A stretch of 64,000 nt of DNA, from NCBI GenBank assembly GCA_037447655.1, contig JBBHKE010000487.1:1-64000 (forward strand), in the 5' to 3' direction. The notes under the pieces were generated by a model. It saw only the letters and a list, made by a program, of their open reading frames with translations. It was not told the origin of the DNA and did not search any database. Positions 10,141 through 21,545 of this stretch are shown here, piece by piece; within the stretch, counting starts at the first letter, position 1, and the number at the start of each line of letters is the position of its first letter. The stretch comes from Zygnema cylindricum. Its lineage: Eukaryota; Streptophyta; Zygnematophyceae; Zygnematales; Zygnemataceae. The position numbers and the translations under genes were made by a program.

Positions 10141-11656
10141 ATTTTGCCCTTGTCGATTGTTTATTTCACCATGTTGACTCTAACGCGTTTCTAGTCAAAT
10201 ACTCATATATATTTGTTAAGATTTAGTGGTTCATTTATCTTTTTGGAGGCGTAGCTTTGAAAGGAAACATAGAAAGGTCGGAAGTAATTGAGAACGAGAA
10301 GGAGTTGTAATTGGATTGTGATTAATATATTAAATTATTATAGGAACACTCTTGTTGTGTATGTACTTTGGTTAGTTTATTATCTTTCAGAAGTTACGCC
10401 GTTTCCACATCGAAGAATAAAGAAGAAAAGGCTTGAAAATTTGGGGCCCATTGATTCATAACCAACAATCCTAACGCAGTTTCAGGAGAAGGCTATTGAG
10501 TTGATCCCGAAGATAGAGTGGAGCTTCTCCTTAATTACTCTCGAGCATTGCCTCCCGAGGGAGATTTTCGGAATCAAATGTCATTGGACAGAAAGTAAGT
10601 GATTTATGCTTTCTTTTTTTATGGGAAGTATTGTAAAGTATTTTTTTCTTTCCGATGGAGGGAGGGGTGGTGGGGAGAGTTTATGAATATGAGTTCGGAG
10701 AACTAGTGAGATTAGGGAGATTGGGTTGAAATTGGGAGGAGGGATAGGAGGAGAGGTAGGAGTCGAAGGAGAAGTACAAGGAGACAAAGAGGGAGAGTCA
10801 GCGGGGAAGTGAGATGTGAAGAGTTATATGTAAGTATAAAGCGGAGGCGGGAAGGAAAAGGTTGAGTGAAGGAGAAGAGTAAAAGTGAGTGGGCGAGAGT
10901 GGAGGGATATAGAGGATGGAGAGAAAATGGTGAGGGAAAGATTAACTGGTGGGGAGAGGTAACAAGGATGGAAAGAAAGATCGACAGGATGTTCAGAAAG
11001 AGGAAAAGGATAAAGTGAACGGGGAAAGAGGACAGGTTGAAGTCTCGTAGAGAGAGAATGAAAGGAAAGTTATGGAGATATTAACTATTTTGAGTGGACG
11101 GAAAGGGAGATATAAATGAAGAGGAGAAAAGCTATAATATTGATTGGGTGGTGGACAGGTTGGTTTTGGCGGAAATTTCGAGCAATTCTCTCGCGAAATT
11201 GAGTCTTTTGGATATTATTTTAGTCAAAAGAAATTGGCGGGAAGTATTGTTGGAGGGAGAAGACTGTTAAAGGAAATGTTGGATTTTTTCTCCACTCTTA
11301 ACATTCGACCACAAGTTTAGGTGAGAAGAGTTAAAAAAAAAGAGTTTCGGGAAAGATAATGGGTGAAAAGAAAGAGTATTTGTAAAATTCAAGGCGTTTT
11401 CTTAAAATGAAATTGGTGTTTTTTTTATTCAATAGCTGCTAAAAAGGTGAAATTTTAGTTTTAAGGAAAGGTGGAGAGAGGTTTGGGGATCGGGAAAGGC
11501 TGTTGGTCGTAAGTAATTTTAGTGGAAAATGTTTTCTGTTTTTGGCAAAGATGTTTTTTTTTGACAATCTGGTGAATATTTGAGTTCCCATGACTTTTTG
11601 TTAACTGTTTTGAAAAGTTTTTTACTTTAAAAGGTTATGATGATGAAATTTGGAAA
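10141..11656. other. Unassigned locus left of element C
   Basis: No protein homology is recognised. About 10655-11095 is strikingly purine-rich on the plus strand (GGGAGAG-type). A short piece at 10489-10593 has an acceptor-like CTAACGCAG and a donor-like GAAAGTAAGTG at its ends, so it could be an exon relic, but the reading frame is not decisive. The locus continues at 23257 once element C is removed. Confidence 0.4.
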
Positions 11657-12334
11657 TGTTGGGTTATTGTCGTTTCGCGGTATTTCTGCGAAGCTTCATA
11701 CCAACATTTGTTTGTTGGACGGGAAGTGAGGCGTCATCATACAAAAATTACTACGTCGTTTCGCGACAGTACTTTTGTTATCTGCGAACGAAATGTTCTA
11801 TTTCGTTTCGCGTAAATTTATGTTTTCGTGTGCAGGTGTCTCATTTAAATTTATGTTTTCGTGCGCAGATGTCTCATTTTGCGTGCAGGTGTTTTCGTGT
11901 GAGGACACGTGTTTTAGTCAACGTTTGGAGTTTGACGTTTCGAAGGAAAAAAGCGCGTGGGTCTTCTTTCGTGGAATTTTCATTACAGTGAGCGACAGTT
12001 AGCAAGGGACAGACTTCATCCCTAAGCTAAGTTTTGCTTGTCTTATCTTCTTGTCCCTTAGTGCAAAGTAGCGAGTGTATAGGCAGCAGTACCCAGCTGC
12101 AGAGTTGTATCCTATTATCAATATACAAAGGATTAATCTTGGAGTAGAGATTATTTAAAGAGAAAAGAGAAGATAGAGAAGAGAGAAGAAAGATGATGTA
12201 AAGAGGCTTCGGCCAAGAACACTTATAAATCTTTTTGGCTGAATATTCCTCTTGTCTTTCATAAGCTTCTGCTGTGTAATGATTTATGTTTTGTGAATTA
12301 TTTTGAGTGAATGTCTTTTTCTTAAGATCCTACA
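11657..12334 (+). repeat. Element C 5' LTR (678 bp)
   Basis: It starts TGTTGGGTTATTGTCG and ends ATCCTACA. It matches the 3' LTR at 22596-23256. The 5' copy has an extra repeat of a TTTATGTTTTCGTGCGCAG-like segment (about 11818-11870), accounting for most of the length difference. Confidence 0.92.
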
Positions 12335-12337
12335 ATT

Positions 12338-12349
12338 TGGTATCAAAGC
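12338..12349 (+). other. Primer-binding site of element C
   Basis: TGGTATCAAAGC lies 3 bp after the LTR. It matches the standard copia primer site complementary to the 3' end of initiator tRNA-Met (TGGTATCAGAGC) with one difference. Confidence 0.8.
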
Positions 12350-12377
12350 TAGTGCTTCGAAGATTGAGAGGGAGTGC

Positions 12378-13743
12378 ATGGGGAGGAGGAGGAATAGAAA
12401 TACTCCTTCCCCTATGTCGACTTTGGAGAGAGCTAGAGAGTTTAGTTTTTTGGGTTCTCAATTTGAAGAGACATATAATACAAAGAGAATATTTGAGGAA
12501 ATGTTTGATACACTTATGAGATATGTAAATTTCCCGTTTTCAAACTAAACCGAGTGAGAGCAAAGAAAACACTTCCTTTCCGGATGTTGATCCCTTTAGT
12601 GGAGGAGCAAATGAGAGTGAGAGAAAAGAGAGAATTAGGAAAGGTAAAGCAAAGATAGAGGAGGGCTCATATTTTGAAGAGGCATTGGATAATGAAGATG
12701 ATAATAATATGTCGGGGAAATCCGTGGCCTTTAATGGCATCAATTATGCGGTTTAGAAGAAATTTATTTCAAATCAACTTATTCTCAAGAGGCTTTGGAG
12801 GTTTGTCAATGAAGTCGAGATGATGCCAACGAAGAGCAAAGCACGTGCTCAATGGAGGTTGAAAGATATTGCGGCAACGACCGGTTTGATGAAAAATTGC
12901 ACTTCTTCCGTGCTTGATCATTTCCTTGCTCACGGAATGGCCCATGAGTGTTGGCAAGCACTTGAGGAGCAATATGAGAAAGGCGTTGAGAACAAAGGTC
13001 AATATGTTTATACGGATTTTATGAATTTTTAAATCAAACCAAAAGAACTGATGGATGATGTCGTGAAGCGCTTTAATATTATACTCGAGCAATTACTCAA
13101 CAATGGTCGAGTTATTTTGGATGCGGATAAATTAAGCGTTTTTCTTAACGCTTTACCAGACAAGCTTTTGCATCTTAAGGCTATTTTACGAGCGAAGGCG
13201 GATAATACTTTCGGATTCACCGTTAATTTTATCAAAATGTCGGAGGGAACTCCATCGGCTTCTTCAAGTGGAGGAGGAGGAGTTCTAAACTCTACTACTC
13301 CCGAAACCCCGGATCTTAAACTATGCCGGTGGTAGAGGAGGTGGTAGAGGAGGTGGCCCGAGAGGTGGTGGTGGAGGTCGAGGCAACAAGAAGGAGGAAG
13401 GTAGTCCACCGAAGGTCTCTTCGGATCTTTCCAATGTGACATGCTACCGGTGTAACCGGCTTGGACATTTGTCTTCCTCTTGTCCAGATAAGGATAAACA
13501 ATTTCATTTTTGTGGCAAGTGGGGACATAGTAGTCCTCAATGTTACGCGAAGAGTGGAGATTCCGGAGGTGGAAGAGGAGGTAGAGGAGGTGATAGAGGC
13601 GACCCAGGTGGTGCCCGAGGGGGAGGCCGTGGTGGCGGTCGAGGTTATGGTAATGCAAATTACTTTGATTATGGTAATGAAACCAGTGATATTTTTCCGG
13701 TTTTTAACCTTACCCTTGATTCGGTGAAGAGTGAAGGAAATTA
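12378..13743 (+). pseudogene. gag: Element C gag
   Basis: It starts at the ATG at 12378 (MGRRRNRNTPSP), close to the primer site and similar to the B gag start. The gag core (FNGINYAV, ARAQWRLKDIAATTGL, CWQALEEQYEKG) spans about 12730-13030. RGG-type Gly/Arg runs (about 13325-13390 and 13565-13650) flank two zinc knuckles. CYRCNRLGHLSSSC is complete, while the second reads FHFCGKWGHSSPQC with its first Cys replaced by Phe. Frameshifts lie near 12545 and 13330, with a stop near 13030. Confidence 0.82.
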
Positions 13744-13754
13744 AGAGAAGGAGT

Positions 13755-14128
13755 GGATTATTGATACGGGGGCATCCCACCATGTTTTCACAGATGCCAC
13801 CTTGTTTGATGACATGGAGGAACTTACGGCTCCAAAGTTAATTACGATTGCAAGCAGCCATGTCATTTCGGTTGGAACGGTTGGCACGGTTCGACTTGAT
13901 CTCCTTTCATGGGATAATGATGGGAAGGAGAAATCGACGGAGTATCATCTTCAAAATACTTGTTACATTCCGGACGGTTCGGTTAATTTGTTAAATGTTC
14001 CACAAATCCAACGGATTGGTGGAAGCTTACTTGCGAGAGGTGATCAATCTATTGAGATTTGGAATGATAAGGGGGATGTAATTGGAGAAGGAGTTCTAAC
14101 GGATAGGAATCATATTCGGCTTTTATAG
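13755..14128 (+). pseudogene. Element C aspartic protease
   Basis: WIIDTGASHHVFTD (about 13757-13800) supplies the D-T-G-A active site, after a stop at 13743. The flap (IASSHVISVGTVGTVRLD) and CYIPDGSVNLLNVPQ follow in one open frame to 14128. The layout matches the B protease. Confidence 0.85.
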
Positions 14129-14182
14129 AGGAGGCCGAAATCTAAAGTTCCCACCGAGGGAATTTCACATCAAGTTTCGGAG

Positions 14183-15262
14183 TTGAAAGGTGACCTTACC
14201 TTTTGGCATCATCGGATGTGTCACACATCCGAGGTAAGTTTGAAGAAGATGATTCATCATTCTTCGGTGAGGGATTTGGACTTCGCATCCGGTGAGAAGG
14301 TGAAAGGATGCGGAGGATGTAGCAAAGGACATCAAATTCGGAAATCCCATCCGAATAAAGACATTAAGGATTGAGCTCAAATTCCTTTAGAGGTTGTTCA
14401 CATCGATCTTTGTGGACATATTAAACCCGAGACAATTGGAGGTAATAAATAATCTTTGGTGATTGTTGATGACTTCTCCCGGAAGTCATGTGTGTACTTA
14501 TTGAAAAAGAAATCGGATGCATTTGAAAAATTTAAAGAATGGCATGCAATGGCCGAAAGGCAAATTGATAAGAAGCTTAAGTCCATTCGGTCGGAGAATG
14601 GAGAGAAGTTTGTAGTTTTTGAGGGGTATTGTAAGGAGTGGGGGATAAGGCGTCAATTCACGGCGCCTTATTCTTTGGAGTTAAATGGAGTGGCCGAGAG
14701 GAAGAATCATACCTTACAAAAAATGGTCCGTGCGATGGTTCATAGCTCCGAACGAGAGATGTTTTTGTGGGGAGATGCCAATCTTACGGAAAATTACATT
14801 TGTAACCGAAGACTCACTTTGGTTTCTGTAAATAAAACACCGGAGGAGTTGTGGAGTGGTAGAAAGCCCAAGCTTCATCATTTGAGAATATGGGGATTTC
14901 ATGCTACGATTTATATGAAATCAATTAAGAGGAAGGGGAATTTTGCACTAAAGAGTTGGCCGGGAATTTTTATTGGATATAGTGCGAAAGGGAGTTTGTA
15001 CCGAGTATATGATCAAGCTCGTCACACCGTGGAGGAATCTCGAAATGTGGATTCTCATGAGGATTTCAAATCCGCCATGAATTCCATTGGGAAATTTAAA
15101 GAAAATTTGGATTTTTATGATGAGAGTGAAATTGAGAGTTTTCCGTACATTAGGGATTCGGAATACGATGTGAAACCGAATGATAAAACTAAGAAAAATA
15201 ATTTGAAGAAATCGGTTGAAATTGAATTTGAAAGTAAGACTTACGGATCTTTGGAATCCTGA
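14183..15262 (+). pseudogene. Element C GAG-pre-integrase and integrase
   Basis: LTFWHHRMCHTS and GCGGCSKGHQIRKSHP give the zinc-binding HHCC region (14200-14345). After a stop near 14373, VVHIDLCG supplies the first Asp and IVDDFSRKS follows. The second catalytic position reads RSENGEKF (Glu for Asp), and NGVAERKN keeps the Glu. The core ends LRIWGFHATIYM and GIFIGYSAKG, followed by the acidic linker. The Asp-to-Glu change and stops predict inactivity. Confidence 0.85.
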
Positions 15263-15499
15263 GTGCATTCAAACATTCGGAAATATCTAAGCTCTAAATC
15301 GAGTTCTAAATTGAGTGAGAAGGAAATTGAATGAATTGAAGGAAGAGAAAGAGGAAAAGGAGGAGGTTTAGGAGGAGCTCTTGGATCAAAAAAGCGAAGA
15401 AACCGAAAAAACTCACTTAAGATCAAAAAGGGGGAAATGCATCGAATTCGCATTATTTTCTTTCTGATGCTAAGGAGACGGAGTTTCTTTTGTAGCAAT

Positions 15500-16042
15500 C
15501 ACTTACGGAGAATATGACTGGCGACCCTCAATCTTATGTCGAGGCTAGGAGGTCGGTTGATTGGGAGAGTAAGTGGAAACCGGCGTGGGAGAAAGAATTT
15601 AAGTCGGTGGTTGATAATCGAACTTTTGAGGAAGTGAGAATTATCGAGGGGAAAAAAACGATTGATGCAGAGTGGGTCTTTAAGACCAAACTGGAGCTTT
15701 AGGTGAATTAATTAGGTATAAGGCGAGGCTTGTTTGTAATGGGTTCCAACAACGTGAGGGAATCGATTTAAAGGAGACTTATGCTCCCTTGGTGAAGTTC
15801 AACTCACTACGGATTTTTATTGCAATTGCAGCAATAGGGAAGAAGCACGTGCATCAAATGGACGTTGAAACCGCGTTTTTAAATGGTGAGTTGGAGGAAG
15901 AGGTATATATGAAGGTACCGGAAGGTGTCTCTCCTTTGCAAGAAGGAAATGTATGGCGTTTGAGAAAGTCTTTATATGGTTTGAAACAAGAGCCACACAC
16001 TTGGTATAAGAGACTTCATCAAGTACTATTGAGGTTTGGATT
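15500..16042 (+). pseudogene. Element C RT, part before insertion D
   Basis: RT starts near 15520 (GDPQSYVEARRSVDW) and has EWVFKTKLEL, a frameshift, then QMDVETAFLNGELEEEVY (catalytic Asp) and SLYGLKQEPHTWY. It stops at RFGF, where element D interrupts. Joining 16042 to 21551 restores the frame (RFGFVRTTSDSRVYV), which confirms the insertion point. Confidence 0.88.
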
Positions 16043-16591
16043 TGTTAAAATTATATGTCCATTTTGTGATAAGGACAAAAGTCAAAGTTGTTACGAGAGA
16101 GAGAAGTCAACCAAAGTCCTGTTATGTAGAGGTACGGTTGATAGATGTTAAGGTACATATACGTAGACGTCAAGTTTTGGTGAAAATGTAGTCTTTTACT
16201 TGTAATGTTAGCCAAATCAAGTCGTCGCAAATTTTGAGTGTACGTGACGAAAAAGCATGCGAACATTTTGTACCTGGCGGCCTTCCATTGGTCTACGTGT
16301 GTCACAAGTTTGATTCTATTTCTTTACGTGACACGCAAGTTACATAGGTCTACACGACACCTACACATATAAAAATGTACCAAAGCTATGCATCAATAAT
16401 CAATCCAGTGAATGATTCTCTCCAATTTTTCCCGACTGCTAATTTTGCACTGAGTGCTTATTCTGTCGCATAATCTATCTTCTTTCTTGTTCAGTAATTA
16501 AGCCTTGCTTTCTCATGTAGAGATTTGTTTTTCCTTAGCTTCCTGTCTTGTAATTGGTCGATCCTATGGCCACTTCTTGAGAATATCAACA
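16043..16591 (+). repeat. Element D 5' LTR (549 bp)
   Basis: It starts TGTTAAAATTATATG and ends AATATCAACA, directly before the primer site. It matches 21003-21545 throughout with scattered substitutions. Confidence 0.92.
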
Positions 16592-16604
16592 TGGTATCAA
16601 AGCG
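16592..16604 (+). other. Primer-binding site of element D
   Basis: TGGTATCAAAGCG abuts the LTR and fits the 3' end of initiator tRNA-Met, the standard copia primer. Confidence 0.85.
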
Positions 16605-16609
16605 TTAGG

Positions 16610-17420
16610 TAAAATTACAGACTTCAAGAAATTTAATGAAAGTAATTATTTACTATGGAAAGCTAAGATGACCTGTATTCTAAAATATAAGAATTATTGG
16701 GGTATTTTAGAAGGCACTTAAATGAAACCTACTAAAGCTTTAATGGCAGCAGGATATGATAGAAGGGAAGAAGAGGCTGCGACATTAATATTTATAGCAG
16801 TGGAAGACAGCCAACTTTTACACATAGTAGAGTTAGAAAAAACTAAGGCTATGTGGGACAAATTAAAGATTGTATATGAGCGTATTAATCCATCCAAAAT
16901 AATGCAATTAAAAAAGAAATTGCTGAACTTTAGTATGGAGAGTGGAGATACTATGGAAACTCATATAAAAAGACTGAAAAAGCTTAAATTACAGCTAACT
17001 GCAGTCGACACAACACTGAATGATGATGATTTGATCCTTACACTGTTTAGGTCATTACCATCACAGTATGCTATGATGATCACGACTTTAAAAATTTGAC
17101 CTACTATAGACTTTGATGCACTATGTCAACATTTCATTCAAGAAGTTGAAATTAAAAGAAAAAAGGAAAAAGAGTCAGATACAGCTCTTCATGCCAAAGG
17201 CAAACAGTCAGTAAAATGGAATGAATCCGTAACTGCTTGTGCTATATGTGGAAAAACCAATCATCAGACTGTTGATTGTAGATTCAAAAAGAAAGAGACT
17301 GGAAACTTTAAGAAAAAGATTGTTTGTTATAGTTGTGAAAACCAGGTCATAAGTCTTGAGTTTGTCGTAGTAAAGACAAAAACAGACAGAACAAACCATC
17401 TTTTGCCATGACCATTCAAG
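16610..17420 (+). pseudogene. gag: Element D gag
   Basis: The frame shows FKKFNESNYLLWKAKM and the UBN2-type gag core (AMWDKLKIVYERINPSK, HIKRLKKLKLQL) over about 16620-17098. Stops lie at 16720 and 17098. A zinc knuckle, CAICGKTNHQTVDC, lies at about 17238-17280. A second starting CYSC (about 17325) is incomplete. This gag differs from the MGGNKK type of B and C. Confidence 0.8.
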
Positions 17421-17454
17421 ATGAGACTAAACTTTTTCTCACACAGTCAAATGC

Positions 17455-17943
17455 TCAGAAAAGTAAATGGATTATAGATTCTGGAGCATCTCGTCATATG
17501 TGTAATGACAAGTCTATCTTTTCTTCTCTCACAAGGTTACCAAGTCTTTGACGGATCATGCTGGCAGATGATAAGATTCTAGAGACCAGTTAAATAGGCG
17601 AGGTTAAATTACAGTTATACTGTGATACTAGTAGTTATGAAGGCCATTTAAAAGATGTTTTATACTTACCAAGTTTAAAGCATAACCTTTTTAGTGTTAT
17701 GTATGCTGTGAGGAGTGGACTAAAAGTTGAATTTGAGAAATAGAAAAATGAAAGCTGTGAAATCAGAAGTGGGGGAAAGCTAATCGCTCTTCGATATTCG
17801 GAAGGGAATCTTTTTGCTCTACGTTTGGATGAGGAAGATGCACAGATGAATTTCAACAAAGAAGCACAGACTTTGGATATATGGCATCGACAATTTGGTC
17901 GTTTGAAGAGCAAAATCTCAAACGACTCATCTAAAAGAACATA
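17455..17943 (+). pseudogene. Element D protease and truncated GAG-pre-integrase
   Basis: KWIIDSGASRHMCND (about 17465-17508) is the protease active site. MLADDKILETS, LKDVLYLPSLKHNLFSV and a GAG-pre-integrase (TLDIWHRQFGRL) follow with stops. The frame then jumps at about 17940 straight to the integrase-RT linker, so the whole integrase core is deleted. D could move only with integrase supplied from elsewhere. Confidence 0.82.
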
Positions 17944-19080
17944 GTGAGAGGACTTGAGGACGTGAATACCAAAGAAAATCTTAAGATATCCGTCATCCCC
18001 GGTGGAACATCAACCTTTCAATATTCACCACCGGAGAAGTTACCTGCACCACAACCTTCACAAATTACAACCTCTCCGAATCCTATTCAACAACTGATAT
18101 TGAAGGTAACCCCACAAAAAGTATCTAATCGAATACGTGCTAAACCAAAACGGCTTATTGAAGAAACGGGAGATGTGGGTTTAGCTTATTGTTTTATGGA
18201 GGTATTCGGGGAACCGCAAACTTTTCATAAAGCTTTGGAGAGTTCTAATTCTCAAAAATGGATAAAGGCAATACAATTAGAATATGACTCATTGATTAAA
18301 AACAAAACTTGGATCTTAGTTGAACGCCCAATAGGGAAAAATATTCTAGGGTGTAAATGGGTCTTTAAGATTAAAAAGAAGTCAGATGGGTCAGTGGAAA
18401 GATATTAAGCGAGGTTAGTTGCTAAAGGGTATTCCTAAGAAGAATGGGGTGATTACAATGAGACTTTCTCACCAGTAGTGAAATTTAATAGTCTCACAAG
18501 TTTAATAGCCTTAGGGGCAGCAAAGGGAATGCAAATGCTTCAATTAGATATCAAAATTGTGTTTCTTAATGAGGATTTAGAGTAAGAAGTATACATGGAA
18601 CAACCAGAAGGCATGATAGAACCACGAAAAGGACACATGGTGTGTAAACTACACAAATCTATATACGGTCTAAAACAAAGTCCTAGGTGTTGGAAAATCA
18701 AACTTGTCACCGAAATGAGAAAAGAGGGCTTTGAGAGGTGTCACACAGATAGAGCAGTTTACACTATTGGGGAAGACAAAACTTAGTGATTGTCTTAGTT
18801 TATGTCGATGATATGAGTGTGTTTAGTTATCTGTCAGCCGAGATTGAAAGGGTCAAACGGTTCTTGAATAGCAAATTTGAGACGATTGATCTTAGAGAAT
18901 TAAATTACCTTCTTGTAATAAAAATCAAAAATAATGCTTATATAGTCTCCAGGAATCAACAAAAATATGCAAAAGAAATATTAAAAAGTTTTGGTATGGA
19001 AGATTGTATTCCTGTATCAACACCTTTAGACTCGAGTAAAAAACTTACAAAGGAAATAAGTCCTAAGTCAGAGTTTGAGA
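17944..19080 (+). pseudogene. Element D reverse transcriptase
   Basis: A Pro-rich linker (18000-18120) is followed by AKPKRLIEE and the RT start (GEPQTFHKALESSNSQKW). CKWVFKIKKKSDGS, QLDIKIVFLNEDLE (catalytic Asp), SIYGLKQSPRCW, VYVDDMSVF (YVDD active site, about 18800) and KYAKEILKSFGMEDC follow. Stops occur near 18406, 18436, 18583 and 18785. Confidence 0.88.
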
Positions 19081-19698
19081 AAGAATAGATGAGGCAAGTC
19101 CCTTACAAAGAGGCAGCGGGTAGCTTGATGTACTTAATGGTTGGCACAAGCCCTGTTTTACCTCCAGTTGTAGGCTCAGTTAGTTAATTCATGCAAAATT
19201 CACGTCCAGAGCATTGGTATGCTGTTAAACATATTTTACGTTATGTGAAAGGGACTATAAATTACGGCCTACAGTTTTGAAGAACACCAGAATTGATTTT
19301 TCCGGCTATGTTGATGCGGATTGGGGAGGCAACCTCAACACAAGGAGGAGCACGACCGGCTGGATTTTCACGTGTTTAGGAGGACCTATTTGTTGGAGTT
19401 CAAAACGTCAATCTTCTGTGGCGCTATCGAGCAGGGAGGTAGAATACGTGGCGGCTACTCAAGCAGCAAAAGAAGCCATTTGGCTTCACAATTTTTATTA
19501 TGAGATAAGGTTTGAACCCAAAGAGGAAACATTGATTCTTATAAATAATCAAAGTAGCATTGCTTTGATGAAAAATCCAGTCTGCCATGCAAAGACAAAA
19601 CATATAGACATTCAAACACATTTTTGTCAGAGAACATGTTGAAAAGAAAGTTTAAAGTTTGAGTTTGTTAGTTTAGCTCAACAAGCAGCAGATCAGTT
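19081..19698 (+). pseudogene. Element D RT connection and RNase H, part before A1
   Basis: YKEAAGSLMYLM and HILRYVKGTINYG lead into RNase H: YVDADWGGNLNTRRS (Asp), ALSSREVEYVAATQA (Glu position, SREVEY) and INNQSSIALMKNP, where the usual Asp reads Asn. The last codons (QQAAD) meet solo LTR A1. Beyond it, 20888 onward continues HLTKAVPRDKI, completing the domain. Confidence 0.85.
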
Positions 19699-20887
19699 TG
19701 TTGAAATTTAAGTATTTTCTAGGTCTAGAGATTGTAAAATAAAAGGCAAAAAGGGGACACTGACAGCTTGCCTCTCACTCTTCACTGAAGTCCCCACATT
19801 TGTCCCAGTCACTGAAGACTTGAGGAGGAGTTAGATCCATGGCTGCCTAGGCTGTCCAAAGAGGACAAGAAGACAAATCTTGATACAGTTATTTAAAAGG
19901 TTTGTCGAACCCAGGATTTTATCTTGGTACCTGTCGTCCGTCAAACTAGCCATTAGCTTTATCCTTTAGGTCTAGGATCAGTGCTATGACATAATAGGTT
20001 TGAAAAATATTTAAATTGTTACATGTAGACTAGTTCGTTAAACTAGAAATAGAGACGTAATGCATAGATAAAGTTTTGTATAGTATAGAGTATGGTTTAA
20101 TGTATTATATGAAGCGGATACCGGGCATTTGTTTCGAACGCGAAACAAATTCCGCATGCATATTTTCAACGGCTCTTATAGTATCCGGTTTTGATCAAGC
20201 GACCACGATAGGCGCCGCTATCACGGAATCTGTACTTTTGGCATTTTACAGTCATCGCCACGTTATGTGACACGTGGCGTGATAACATTGGATTGTGGCA
20301 ACTCCGAAGATTACAGGAACGAATCTCGATTTGACACGTGTCGACATTTTGGCCATGTTGTACGATCGTTGTACAAAAAGTACACCGGTACCTGTACTTT
20401 TCTGTACGACACACTAATTTGATAGGCGCCGTACGTCAGTAGATAGGGTTTTAGAGAGGGAATAGGACTTAAAAAATTTAGTAGGTAGCAACCTCTCTCC
20501 GAGAGAGCTTCTGTACAAAAGGCAAACTTTGGCCGGCCATAACTATAAATTTACTTGACCATTTTTAGTGATACTTTTTGCTGCGGACTTAGGGAAGTCC
20601 ATGCTACACACGGGTGTAGTCGGTCAGAGTTTTTGCCTCCCAGGGTGGCTGCATTTCTAAGGGAAAGTCAAAGTGGGTGAATGTGTCCTAAACTCATATT
20701 CTAACTTTCCATTCTGTGGTTAAATTAAGCACACAGAAAGACTTATTTCACAGGGGTGAAGCTTTAATGGGGTTCTGATTGTCAAGGGGTCAATCATTTG
20801 GGTTAATATCAACTTGGAGTCGGCACTATCTAGATTAACGTCTTTTGGATTATGATTTCTGTGGGCAATGGAGCACACAGAGTTTCA
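19699..20887 (+). repeat. Solo LTR A1 nested in element D (1189 bp)
   Basis: It begins TGTTGAAATTTAAG, ends AGTTTCA, and aligns over its length with A2 (31188-32372). The flanks are CAGTT (19694-19698) and CACTT (20888-20892), a one-mismatch duplication. Removing it restores D's RNase H frame (ADHLTKAVPRDK). No internal sequence is present, so it is a solo LTR. It contains the tRNA-like module and GTAC hairpin shared by this group. Confidence 0.92.
19905..19985 (-). other. tRNA-like module in LTR A1
   Basis: Read antisense to the LTR, it ends with a degraded B-box (GATAAAATCC) followed by TGGGTTC, and has an A-box-like GGATAAAGC upstream. It occupies the same LTR position as eight other copies. 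It is too degenerate for a tRNA gene. Confidence 0.45.
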
Positions 20888-21002
20888 CACTTGACTAAGG
20901 CAGTTCCTCGAGATAAAATAGTTGTTTGTAATCAGCTCACACGAGCTGGTCCTATTTAGTGTGGACACTCAATAGTATGCAAAAAATGACCTAGAGAGGG
21001 GG
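20888..21002 (+). pseudogene. Element D RNase H C-terminus
   Basis: Once A1 is removed, this continues the QQAAD frame as HLTKAVPRDKIVVCNQL, which is the conserved LTKALPRDKF-like end of copia RNase H. A purine-rich tract (about 20992-21002) precedes the 3' LTR. Confidence 0.8.
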
Positions 21003-21545
21003 TGTTAAAATATTTTTTTTGTGATAAAGACAAAAGTCAAAGTTGTTACATGAGAGAGAAGTCAACCATAGTCCTGTTAGGTATAGGTACGATTGTTAGA
21101 TGTTAAGGTACACATACGTAGACGTCAAGTTTTGGTGAAAATGTAGTCTTTTACTTGTACCATACGTCAAGTCAAGTCGCCGCAAATTTTGAGTTTACGT
21201 GACGAAAAAGCATGCGGACATTTTGTACTTGGTGGTCTTTCATTAGTCTACGTGTGTCACAAGTTAGATTCTATTTCTTTACGTGACACGCAAGTTGCAT
21301 GGGTCTACACGACACCTGCACATATGAAAATGTACCAAAGCTACGCATCAATAATCAATCTATTGAAGATTCTCTCAAATTTTTCCCAGCTGCTAATTCT
21401 GCACTGAGTGCTTATTCTGTCGCATAATCTATCTTCTTTCTTGTTCACTAATTATGCCTTGCTTTCTCATATAGAGATTTTTTTTTCCTTAGCTTCTTGT
21501 CTTGTAATTGGTTGATCTTATGGCCAATTTTTCAAAATCTCAACG
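21003..21545 (+). repeat. Element D 3' LTR (543 bp)
   Basis: It starts TGTTAAAATATTT after a GAGAGGGGG tract and ends TCTCAACG, with the final A changed to G. It aligns with 16043-16591. Confidence 0.92.

Larger units (their letters stand above)
16043..21545 (+). mobile_element. Ty1/copia element D nested in element C
   Basis: The LTRs are 16043-16591 and 21003-21545. Flanking duplication is GGATT (16038-16042) and GGGTT (21546-21550), one mismatch apart. Inside are a standard primer site, gag, protease, and RT/RNase H of a lineage different from C. The integrase core is missing. RNase H is split by solo LTR A1. D is therefore younger than C and older than A1. Confidence 0.92.

Noticed and set aside
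13029-13783. Long minus-strand frames opposite C gag
   Set aside because: They are His/Thr/Ser-rich shadows of the Gly/Arg-rich gag and zinc-knuckle coding on the plus strand.
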